DNA of 40,374 nucleotides, taken from NCBI GenBank assembly GCA_003614735.1, contig KZ992501.1, positions 1-40,374 on the forward strand. The letters run 5' to 3'. This stretch comes from Thamnocephalis sphaerospora (taxonomy: Eukaryota > Zoopagomycota > Zoopagomycetes > Zoopagales > Sigmoideomycetaceae). The position numbers and the translations under genes are program-made. The stretch's first letter is position 1. Each line of letters begins with the position of its first letter. Under the pieces are notes generated by a model, which saw only the letters and a list, made by a program, of their open reading frames with translations, was not told the origin of the DNA and did not search any database. This document shows positions 1-9,559 of this stretch, in pieces.

Positions 1-314
1 CAGCGTCGGTAAACCGCCCCGAGAACAGAGTCACGCTCTAGCATAAGTGACCAGAGTAAAACAGGACGCCGTCACTTTTGCCGCTCACTTACAAAATACA
101 TGAAGGGAAACAGCACCGTAAACGAGACCGGCTCACCAAACCGCACCAGACACAGCACAACCAGCTGGCGCTTGGGCAGAGGCGTCGGTTCGCGGAATGC
201 GCGGTGGGTCTGCATTTGCGCCGTAGTTGAGGAAGATGTCTGCGGACTCGCAGTCACGTCGGACGACGTGCTGCCATCGTTGTCAGCAGGTGGGCTTAGG
301 CGTTGTCTCGCCAT
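1..314 (-). CDS. MFS transporter, N-terminal part (cut by window edge)
   Basis: Only the first coding exon (314 down to 93, 74 codons) is clear. It begins at the ATG at 314 and ends with a GTAAGT donor at 92-87. The peptide has about 45 polar, Ser/Thr-rich cytosolic residues. These are followed by LPKRQLVVLCLVRFGEPVSF and the start of a hydrophobic helix, which is the usual opening of fungal major facilitator drug/zinc-type transporters just before TM1. An upstream TTG in the same frame was not taken as the start. The next exon probably begins after a TAG near position 39, but its frame could not be fixed, so nothing beyond exon 1 is asserted. Substrate cannot be told. The family call rests on this short motif and is moderately sure. 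Confidence 0.6.
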
Positions 315-1653
315 GTCCGAATTCCAAAAGCTTTGCAAGCGCTGCTTTACAGTCGGCGTAAAATTACGTGAAGATTCGAGACTGGAAAGAAGTGCGAGTA
401 CAGAGGAGGATGCGATACTTGATAACTTGATTGGCCAAGAGCCGCGGCGCTACCAATAGTCCGAAATTCCGGCGACTCACAATGACAATTGCACTACGTC
501 TTGTTATCGCGTCCAAGTGATAGAGATGGATGTGAACATGCAGCGGTGATAATCTTGCACTCGTTGCGCGTACCACGACGTGGTCAAAGTAGGGATGGTG
601 TGCGAATAGGCGAGCGTGGAAAAGGGCAGGATTGCGCTACGATGAGATAATGGTCATATATCTGGCCCAACAGGCTGCGCTAGCGTGGGTAATCAGAGCA
701 GCTGGCATTACTCGCAAAATCGTCGTCTACAATGCTGACGAACAAGCTGTCCTCGTTGCGTATCCCTCCTGCGCTGTGGAGAGCCGCACTTTGCACATGA
801 CGCTGGTAAAGCATGCTTGCATGGGCATACGATGTTATCGTTGGCATGTTCTCAAGGCTTGCCTCTCACACAGCGCACCGCTCTGCGCCGAAATAGGATA
901 CCGATTAATTCGGCGCCATCCCAGATGTAGTCACCGCTGTGGTTGTTAGTGTCGAGCGTGTTTTGCTTGGGCTGCGCAGATGTGCAAACGTTCAAATGCA
1001 CTCCTTGTGTTGATGATATGTGCATTGTCGGGATTCCTCGGTTGCCGTTGCATTAGTAGGCAGCTCATTTGCAGCTAAACCAATGGTAAGCTAGACACTC
1101 GAGATATGCAACAGCAAGTGCAGACAGTAGAGTCGCATGTAGAGCGCGCAAATGGGAGTCTAGGCTTATGAGTGTGCAGTGCGTAATGTCGCGCCAGCTG
1201 CAGTAGACACAATCCTCGAGGGTTACCCACTGCAGGACACGTACATGTAACCACAGCGCTCACCTATCTCGCATTTTCTTTGGCAAAACGCATTGTACCT
1301 GCAGCAGATTGCCAATGGAAAATGTATTTGCAGTCTCTAGTGCTCTTCTCAGTTGAAATAAGAGTTGTTACTGAGAATGCTTTGTAAGCTTTCATGAATC
1401 AAGTGCACTCACGACAATAGAACAGGGCACTACTACTACGACATGTATCGCATGACAATACAGCATTTAATAAATTTGCCATTTGCTATGCACACACAGC
1501 AAGCAATGGCTTCCATGCAAAGTAGCCCTGCGCACAATACCTGGTCGTACAGCTGGACGTGCCGCTTGCCTCACTTGCGCTCAATCTCTACGGCCAGGGT
1601 ACGCCAGCCTAGCTAGCAACGAGCCATCATTCTGCACAACCACTTGCAAAAGG
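315..1653. other. Intergenic region, no gene supported
   Basis: About 1.3 kb between the divergently read 5' end of the MFS gene and the 3' end of the enoyl-CoA hydratase gene. Short open frames occur on both strands (for example 632-949 +) but show no family resemblance and no consistent splice pattern. No tRNA, repeat or mobile element was seen. The part next to 314 should hold the MFS promoter. Confidence 0.5.
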
Positions 1654-2833
1654 CTACAGCTTGGATTTGTTTGCATTGCCCTGGTGCAGAAAGCGGTTTG
1701 TAGGACTGCGAAATTCGTCGCTTTCCAGCGCCAAAAGACCATATGCCATCTCTGTTTGCAGCGCACTCTTCATGTCTGGCGCATCCGCTGCCGCATGCAC
1801 CGACTGCAAGTCGCCCCGCATGCATGTCTGCGGATGCGAACACAGAAGCTGTGCTAGTCGTACAGCCTCGTCAAGGGCGGTGGTAGACGACATGCGGTTG
1901 GCAAGATGCAGCTGCATTGCTTCCTCAGCCGCCACATCACGCCTACACAGCTCATCCTTTAGCACCGCAGCACGCTAAACATATCTGAGTGGTTGCTTAC
2001 CCGGTGAGGATCAGGTCAAGTGCAGCGCTTTCTCCAATGAGGCGGGGCAGTCTTTACGTTGGCAAAGCGGAAATTAGGATCAGTAGGGCATGCCACAGCC
2101 TGCCGCAGCCAGGTCGACCTACCGAATGGTGCCACCGTCAATCAACGGCACGCCACGGCGGCGGCAGAACACGCCAAACACAGCGGTGCGATCGACGACG
2201 CGTAGATCGCACCAGCAAGCCAACTCAAGTCCGCCTGCTACTGCATAACCTGTCGTATGCAGCTGAGTGCAAGTATTCGCTACATTGACCTGGATCTTGA
2301 CCAGCCCTACCTGACACGGCAGCAATCACAGGCTTGGAGAGGCGCATGCGCGTCGGGCTAGGTCCAGAGCGGTAAGCAGATGTATCCAGACCAGCACCAT
2401 CGCCCGCTACCTACCCCATGGGGCCGTCATCGTCCATATTGGTCGACACGCGGTTAGTGCGGTCTCCACTGACCAGCGCACTTAGATCTATCCAGCCAAC
2501 GTAGTGCGTTCAGTACCACCATGCACGCCGCTCATAGGCCATGCCTACTCACCAGCTCCGGCACAAAAGTTGCCGCCCGCTCCAGTGAGGATGGCAACGT
2601 CCGCCTGTCGATATCAGTGTGCTCGTCAGCTGGCGAGCAGCGCACTGTCGTGACAAGCAGTCGATCTTGCTGACCTGAGCATCCTGGTCAAAGTGACGAA
2701 ATGCCGCTGAGAGTGCATCGGCCGTCGGACGATCAACGCAGTTTCGCTTCTCAGGACGGTTGATGGTGATGATGGTGATACGGTTGGCGGTTTCTACCAG
2801 CACTGATGGCGTTGAGGAAGCAGCAGGCAGCAT
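1654..2833 (-). CDS. Enoyl-CoA hydratase/isomerase (crotonase family), peroxisomal
   Basis: Seven exons: 2833-2675, 2604-2553, 2487-2415, 2357-2311, 2249-2123, 2051-2001, 1942-1654. They join to 798 nt (265 aa), the normal crotonase length. Introns are 57-71 bp. Landmarks in order are NRPEKRN near residue 25, the oxyanion-hole segment TGAGGNFCAGAD, GDGP-like DDGPMGPTRM, and GYAVAGGLELACWCDLRV. The Glu in GGLELA is present. The second catalytic Glu region (QPE in classical hydratases) reads FCRRRGVPLIDGG, a pattern seen in a large crotonase subgroup of uncertain reaction. Hydratase activity is therefore less sure than family membership. The protein ends in SKL, a type 1 peroxisomal targeting signal, which suggests a role in peroxisomal fatty acid or related acyl-CoA breakdown. 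It is divergent from Sla2 across 485 bp. Confidence 0.9.
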
Positions 2834-3318
2834 CTCTATGCCACAGGTTTCGCGGTGGTTTAGCCCTAATCACACCCATGCTGTAGGTTCGTCTATCAGC
2901 GTACCTGTCCACGTGGTAAAGCGACTGTGCCGAGCGAGAAAGAGCAGACCAGGGTGGTGGCTGGGAAGAAGTGTGGACCAAGGATCAGCATGGACCTTTT
3001 CTACAAATGACGTGCCATTTGATTCACCTGTCTGGGTCCTACGATACGCACGTTGCCTGTGCACGCTGCGCGGTCATTTGGACGACAGCAAGACGAAAGC
3101 GAGTGCAACGCAACTCATTCGCCTTGTTCCTTCTGCGCATCACCAAGGACACGACGCTACGTGCGCCACCCTACTGCCTCTGTCTGCCTACAAACTACTC
3201 TGTCTACTCGGTGCGCCGCACAGTCACCACGGTAGGCTGCTCACAGACAGCAGACAGCGTGTGGCTGCCTGCTAACGTTTCCGCGTTCAATGCTTGCCGT
3301 GACGCAACAGTCGTCATC
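2834..3318. promoter_or_regulatory. Shared divergent promoter region (hydratase / Sla2)
   Basis: 485 bp between the two ATG codons. It must carry the start regions of both genes. A 171-aa open frame at 2760-3275 (+) runs through it and over the hydratase exon, but resembles nothing and is treated as chance. No clear TATA or operator motif was identified. Confidence 0.45.
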
Positions 3319-6300
3319 ATGGCGACTTACGGCTCGTATGGCTCGCGGACGGATCGCGTCAAATCCGACCAGGAGCTGGCGCTGCACGTTAAAAAGATGA
3401 CCAGTCCGGAGGAGACGTCGCCAAAGCAAAAGCACGTTCGCGGTGGGTATCGCAGAGATGACGCTGGTCCAGGCCTACAACGGCGCTCGTGTGGCCTATG
3501 CTGACGGCGGCATGCGGCGACGTAGCATGTATCGTATACACCTGGGACCACAAAACGTCGGCGCCTATCTGGTCCCAGCTAAAGATCCAGCCCATCCATG
3601 GCGACGAAGTAATGTGCTTCAAGGCGCTGATCTCGGCACATAAGATCATTCGCAGCGGCCATCCGAGCGTAAGTGGTAGGATGTGCGGCTGGACGCTGAT
3701 TGCATGGGCACTGAATCCTGCCTGTATGCGCTCGTGTACAGACGCTCAGAGAGGCCATGCGCGAGGCTGCCTTTTTCGAGACGCTCAGCCGTACAGTGTC
3801 CGGAGACGGCATTCGCGGTGAGCAATCTTGGCAAGGATGCCAGACGGACGCTTGGCGGTGATGTAGCGAGTGCGTGCTGACCGACTTGCATCTGCAGGTT
3901 ACGGCACGATGATCCGCGCATACATCAAGCTGATTCTGGCCAAGCTGGAGTTTCACACCCTGCATCCTGACTTTAACGGCACCTTCGACTATGAGGACTA
4001 TGTCAGTCTAAAGGGTACTGACAATCCGGATGAGGGCTATGAGACGGTGATGGATCTGATGGTGCTGCAGGATAAGGTGGACGCATTCCAGAAGCTGGTG
4101 TTTCGCCATTTCCGTCCATCGTCCAACAACGAGTGTCGCATTGCTGCGCTCGTGCCGCTTGTGGAAGAAAGCTACGGCATCTACAAGTTTGTCATGAGCA
4201 TGCTGATTGCGCTGCACAAGATTACCAATTCGGAGGATGCGCTGGCTCCGCTGCGCCAACGATTCAATGCGCAGCACTATGCGCTACTCAAGTTTTACTA
4301 CGAGTGCTCCAATCTCAAGTATCTCACCAGTCTGATTACCGTGCCAAAGCTTCCACCGGTAAGAGGCACGCTGCTTGGTGGCCTGCAGCGGGAGGCGCAA
4401 GTCAACATGGTATTAACCTGCGCCACATGGGCTGGGCATGTGGACCTAGGATCCTCCCAATCTGTTTGATACGCCCAGCGCAGTGGTTCCCTATCGGAGG
4501 CGGCCATCGCCACCACCGCCCCCGTCGCCGCCTACCCCGCCGACGCGTCCTGTAATCACCGAGCCAACCACGGCGCCTCAGGCTATCACTGATTTCTGGA
4601 GCGAGGAGCAGCAGACGGTCGAGGTGATTGAGCGTCAGTACACGATCCAGCAGCAGAATCTGCAGCAGCAGCAGATGATGTGGCAGCAGCAGCAAATGCA
4701 GATGCGCATGCAGCAGCAGCGCGAGTTTGAGGAGCAGCAGCGTCTGCAGGCGGAGCGAGAGCGTTTGGCACAGGAGCAGTTTGCCCGTGAACAAATGCAG
4801 CGCCAGTCACAGGGCCATGCTCTCGAGCTGGAGCGCGAGTTGCTCAATCTTCGCAATCAGCATGAGCGCGACCAGATGTTGCTGGAGCAGTACAATACGG
4901 TGAGCGCGGTGGCGAGATGCTGCACAGGCTGGATGAGGTGTGGCTAACGTTGATGTCGCGATACGGCCGTAGAAAATTCGGGCGCTTGAGCAGGAGATGA
5001 ACCAGCTGAACTTGAACATTAATGCTCGCGACTCGAACAAGGATGCGCTGATCAAGTCGCTCCAAGGTGAGAGTTGATGGCACTGCGAGAGACTGTGGGC
5101 TGTCCAGTGTACAGACTCTAATGCCCCCCTACAGACCAGGTGGCCATGTGGAAGTCCAAGTATGAGCAGCTGGCCAAGCTGTACCAGCAATTGCGCCATG
5201 AGCATCTCGAACTGCTCGGCAAGCACAAGCAGGCGCAGCAAAAGGTCAAGGATGCATCAGAGGCGCTGGAGAAGCTGGCCAAGATGCAGACTGAGATTCG
5301 CGTGCGTGCTGACCGCCAGCTACTGCTTAAAATGTATCTACTGACCGCGACGCGTTGCTATTACAGAACAAGAATCTGCAGCTGGCTGACATGATCCGCG
5401 AGCGTGACCGCATCAAGGCGGACCTGGCGCGCCAGCAGAGTGTACGCGTATGAGGATGCTCTACATGCGTGGACGGTTGCTTACCAATTATGTCGCGCAT
5501 TGACAGACCCAGGAGGAGGAGGTTGAGCGACTGAAGCGTGAGCTGGCGTTGAGCAATGCGCGCGCTGCCGAGCTAGGCAAGGTACGATGATTGCATAAGC
5601 ACGCGCTGGCATAGCATGGTAGCTTACCATTGCACTGCGGGCAGACCAAGAGTGCCGAGGTTGGCGAGATGCTGGCCAAGTTCAATGCCGAAAAGGAGCA
5701 TCTGGAGAAGATCCTTTCGGTGCGCTTACCAGATGTCGTCACTTGATCACGGATGTGCTAACACGCTGCTTTGTCGTTAGGATAAGCAAAACGATATCAA
5801 CCGCTTGCTTCACGAGCTGGAAGTGCGCAAGGGTGACGTGGAACGCATGGAGCAGTCCAAGAATGAGGAGATTGCCGTTCTGCAGGCTGGCATGGACCAG
5901 AGTCTTTTGGCCCTTGCTGATCTCCAGAATGTAAGACGCTAGTGGATGTGGTGACTTTTGCTGTCAGCTGCTAACAATACCCTATCAGTCGTCGTCCACG
6001 GCCGAGACGGATCTGCGCGCTATGCTGGAAAGGCTCAAGATGGAGCACGCTGCTCGCCTAAGCAAGATTTTTGGTGAGCGGCGGTGCAGCAGCCATGTAT
6101 TACCGACCGTGGTTGCTGACCCTGCTGGCTGTTGTGGTGCGGCATTTGTGATCTGCAGATAGCATTCTCCTGGGCTGTATCACCAAGGTGGACGAGTCCA
6201 TCTTTGAGCTCGAGTCTCCGGCACACCAGGGCAATCAGACAGCCACGCCCGAGTACGCGCTGACCATGGTGGAAAAGGCAAACGATGCTTCGACCGACTT

Positions 6301-7384
6301 TGCCATTGCGTGCACTCAGTACACACAGGGCAGCGGCGATCAGACAGAGGTGATCAGCAGCGCAACCAACTTTGCCCAGGTGATTGGCCAGCTGCTCCAC
6401 AATAGCAAGGGCGTGACTCGTCTGGCGGGCGACAGTACGGTGGTTGAGGATCTGATAGAAGCGGCCAAGGGAGCCGCAGAGTCTGGCCAGCATTTCTTCC
6501 AAAGGATGATGTCCAGCAGCATCAACGCGCTGCCGCCGGCGTCACGCCCAGATACTGTGGCGCAGGCCAACGTCGAGGTGCAGGACAGCCTGGCAAAGCT
6601 CACCACGCTGACCGAGTCGCTGATTCCCAAGGAGGCAGCTACGGTCGCCAGTATGGGCGAGAACGTTGCCACCATGGTGGAGGACGAAATGATGGCAGCA
6701 GCGCGTGCGATTCAGGAGGCGGCCGACCGTATTGCGTCGCTGCGTGATAAGCCGCTGGATCCGTCGCTCTCGCTCAGCGATCGCAACGTGCATGCGGCCA
6801 TTCTGGACGCTGTAATGGCCATGACCACTGCCATTGCCAATCTAATCAAGTGCGCCACCGCCACGCAGCAGGAGATTGTGGCGCACGGTCGCGGTAGCAG
6901 CACCAGCGCCGAGTTTTACAAAAAGAACAACCGCTGGACGGAGGGTCTGATTTCGGCGGCCAAGGCGGTGGCAGCGGCGACCAACACGCTGGTCGAAGCG
7001 GCCGACGGAGTGATCAACGGCACACAGGACTTTGAGTATCTTATTGTGGCGTCGAACGAGGTGGCAGCCGCCACGGTGCAGCTGGTGGCCGCAGCGCGTG
7101 TCAAGTCGGTGGCCATGTCGCAGACGCAGGACAACCTCGAGTTGGCCAGCAAGGCGGTGACGGACGCAGCCAAGGCGCTGGTGAACGCGGTGCGCAGTAT
7201 TATGGACAAGCGAGCTCAGGAAAAGGACGTGAATCTGGACGAGCTCAGCGCGTTCGAGTTCAAGAAGCGCGAGATGGAGCTTCAGGCCGATATTCTTCGT
7301 CTCAAGCAAAAGCTGGACACGCAGCACCGTCGTCTGGGCGAGATGCGCCGACACAACTATCACGCCGAAGACGGCGAGGCCTAG
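3319..7384 (+). CDS. sla2: Sla2/HIP1R endocytic adaptor (ANTH, coiled coil, THATCH)
   Basis: Thirteen exons: 3319-3442, 3526-3668, 3742-3817, 3898-4358, 4450-4899, 4973-5066, 5135-5301, 5367-5441, 5507-5581, 5645-5719, 5781-5930, 5989-6073, 6159-7384. They join to 3201 nt, 1066 aa, usual for Sla2. Residues 1-268 form the ANTH domain (TSPEETSPKQKHVR, ACIVYTWDHK), which binds PtdIns(4,5)P2. Next come a proline stretch (RRRPSPPPPPSPPTPP), a Gln-rich CAG-coded segment, and a long coiled coil to about residue 658. The single last exon holds the talin-like I/LWEQ (THATCH) actin-binding module and ends in basic helix. The protein links clathrin-coated pits to F-actin at the plasma membrane. Exons 8-11 are 75, 75, 75 and 150 nt, all phase 0 (see findings). 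Identification is very sure; the intron 1 donor is GTGGGT. Confidence 0.96.
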
Positions 7385-7874
7385 ATGGACACGTATGCGC
7401 GTTCACATGCATTTGCCGGTGTGTACACGCGAATAGATGGGCAGCAAAGTATGGACCAGATTTACTTGTAATGTGTGAGAGAGAATGTGAGTGAGATTGG
7501 GAGGCAGGCCAGGCGCCAAGCGACTTGTGCTTGTTGCGGCATGCTGGCAACAAAAAGCAAACGTAGATGGAAACGAAACGGAAAGAAGCATTGACAGTGA
7601 AAAAGGAGATGAGTACACGTTACCGAGCTGGTTGCGGCGTGAAAAAACGCAAGCATACGTAGTGGCAACACAGTTGCAATAGCGCAAAGGTGCCGATGGC
7701 GCGTGACGACTGGCAAAAGTCAGCAAGAGGTAGCGGCAAGGACGTAGCAGCAAGGCGCAGCCATAAAGGAGGCGGCGCAAGCTGGACAGACTTGTCACGA
7801 AGCAAAGAGAATCAACAGCAGGCGGTGAGGGAGGATGGGTAGCCAGCAACGCGAGAGGGTTGCAGAGCAGCCAC

Positions 7875-7904
7875 AGCACGCCGAGCAAAAGAACTCGGCG
7901 TGCT
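7875..7904. repeat. Perfect inverted repeat (11-bp stem, 8-nt loop)
   Basis: AGCACGCCGAG at 7875-7885 is exactly complementary to CTCGGCGTGCT at 7894-7904, with loop CAAAAGAA. It sits between two convergent genes, about 40 bp beyond the stop of the minus-strand gene and 490 bp past Sla2. If transcribed it would fold on either strand. Confidence 0.85.
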
Positions 7905-7908
7905 TTGT

Positions 7909-7939
7909 GCAGGCAGGCAGGCAGGCAGGCAGGCAGGCA
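7909..7939. repeat. (GCAG)n microsatellite
   Basis: Nearly eight uninterrupted copies of the tetranucleotide GCAG, immediately after the hairpin and ending 3 bp from the stop codon of the minus-strand gene. Confidence 0.95.
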
Positions 7940-7942
7940 TAA

Positions 7943-9559
7943 TTATGCATGCCAGCTAATGACGGCACGGCGGCGATTGATGCGCGGGAGCGCAGACCGA
8001 CCGGCCATGCGATGTGACGGAAGGATGGCGACGCTATGCGGCCGGCGGCCTTCCTCTAGCGGACGCATGGCCAGCTGGGCGCCAAGCGAGGCGAGATTGA
8101 TGGGAAGCGCGCTGCGATGCGGCGACCAGGAGCCAGACGTTGGCTGGGATGCGGAGGTGGATTTGCCGACCAGACGGTCAAGGGCGCTGATGCCGCAGAC
8201 CGAAGAGATGGACGCGCGGCGCGAGTTGTCGGCCGATGCACGACGCAGGCTTTCTAGCGTTCCATGCGCCGATTTATCGCGGTAGCACGCAATGCTGCCG
8301 GCAGAAGCGTTGCCGCTACCGCCCGACACATCGCCTACCGATCGTTTGCCACGGCCCCAGCGACCGCCCGGCTGACCAAAAGTACCAGCTGGCGATGGCG
8401 GTGCCGGATAGCGCTGCGAGTCGTCCGAGGAGACTGAAGCCAGCGAGCAGCAAGACTGGTTGTTTGTGGGCACATCAAGAAACAGCGATCGCGGCGTCGC
8501 CAGCGCACCGGTATTATCGGTCTCTGTGGCCGCCGATAGCAGCATGGGCGATGGCAACGCACGCTGCTGCAACTGTGGCGATGCTGTAGACGGTGATTCG
8601 CTGCTGGAGCGCATGTGCCGTGACTTTCCACCGCGCAGGGTAGAGACCGGCGGGCCAGCGGTTGGCGGCGATGCAGTCTGGGCCGCAGCAAGCATAGCCT
8701 TTTCGCGGCTGCGGCGTGCAGTGAGCAGCAGACTACGTGGCGGCGCCATCGGACTGGTGAGTTCCGGCGGCACTGGCAGATCACCGCGTGTTACCGCCTC
8801 CATGATGCTGTTCTCGCCATAGCCATCCTCGTCGTCGCCGCCAAACTCCACACTGCCGGCCGCTGTACTACGGCTGCAGAGCGTGTCGGCCAGCGAGCCA
8901 CGACGCCAGATGGTGCGGTGATGTTGCACGCCAGATGCCGAGTTTGCCGAGGTCACCGTTACGGAACGCGCGCGACCTCCGCTGGTATCGTCACTTCGAG
9001 CGGCCATCCGCGACATGGGGCTGGGAGCGTCGGCATTTCGTCGCAGCACGCGCATATCCATGGAAAGACGCATTTTCTCCTGCGACGGGCGATCGCGGCC
9101 TGCATCGATAGATCCGGCGCCCTTGGACCAGCGGCGCTGCGCCGCATCATGGGCCGATTCATGGCGCTTGCCCAGCAGTCGCGAGCCCTTTCGCGTTAGT
9201 TTGGAGGTGGCACGGCGTACCAGCATGCTTGCCTCGGAACCTGCACGATCACCAGCGCCGCCGTTCTGACGGTCGCTCTGGCCAAACAGCCTGGCAGCTT
9301 CGACGCGGTGATAGTTGACCATTTGAATGGCATCTCCGGGCATCGCGTCCTTTTCGCCGTCCTGGTCAAATATGTTACTGTCGCTAAGCGGCCGGCCACT
9401 GCCTGGTGGACATCCAGCGGCTGTGCTGCGGTACAGTGAATCAAGCGGTTGCTCCATCATCAGTCTTTCCTCGTGACTGCGCTTGCGACCAAGAAAGGAC
9501 GATAGTAGACGCCGAATGCGTCGCCGACCCTGCGGCGGTGGCGATGGAGCGGTGCTCAT
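7943..9559 (-). CDS. Ser/Arg-rich, probably disordered protein of unknown function
   Basis: One uninterrupted 538-codon frame from ATG at 9559 to TAA at 7943, with no intron, unlike most neighbours. No catalytic domain is recognised. The N-terminus is basic (QGRRRIRRLLSSFLGRKRS). Several RR-x-S-like sites (for example WRRGSLADTL) could be basophilic kinase targets. The rest is rich in Ser, Ala, Pro, Gly and Arg with many SP motifs. No signal peptide or membrane helix is visible. Codon usage looks similar to the neighbouring genes and the frame is far longer than expected by chance, so it is probably real. It could be a signalling or polarity scaffold, but that is a guess. Confidence 0.7.
   Translation of the reverse strand: MSTAPSPPPQGRRRIRRLLSSFLGRKRSHEERLMMEQPLDSLYRSTAAGCPPGSGRPLSDSNIFDQDGEKDAMPGDAIQMVNYHRVEAARLFGQSDRQNGGAGDRAGSEASMLVRRATSKLTRKGSRLLGKRHESAHDAAQRRWSKGAGSIDAGRDRPSQEKMRLSMDMRVLRRNADAPSPMSRMAARSDDTSGGRARSVTVTSANSASGVQHHRTIWRRGSLADTLCSRSTAAGSVEFGGDDEDGYGENSIMEAVTRGDLPVPPELTSPMAPPRSLLLTARRSREKAMLAAAQTASPPTAGPPVSTLRGGKSRHMRSSSESPSTASPQLQQRALPSPMLLSAATETDNTGALATPRSLFLDVPTNNQSCCSLASVSSDDSQRYPAPPSPAGTFGQPGGRWGRGKRSVGDVSGGSGNASAGSIACYRDKSAHGTLESLRRASADNSRRASISSVCGISALDRLVGKSTSASQPTSGSWSPHRSALPINLASLGAQLAMRPLEEGRRPHSVAILPSHRMAGRSALPRINRRRAVISWHA

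Larger units (their letters stand above)
7385..7942. other. Convergent 3' intergenic region
   Basis: 558 bp between the stop codons of Sla2 (+) and the Ser-rich gene (-). It carries a perfect 11-bp hairpin (7875-7904) and a GCAG microsatellite (7909-7939), listed separately. No gene is supported. Both 3' untranslated regions should lie here. Confidence 0.6.

Noticed and set aside
2760-3275. 171-codon plus-strand frame across the hydratase 5' exon and promoter
   Set aside because: It overlaps a well-supported exon on the other strand and has no recognisable motif.
7875-7904. Hairpin read as a Rho-independent terminator
   Set aside because: The window is eukaryotic nuclear DNA with spliceosomal introns and there is no T tract after the stem, so a bacterial terminator makes no sense.
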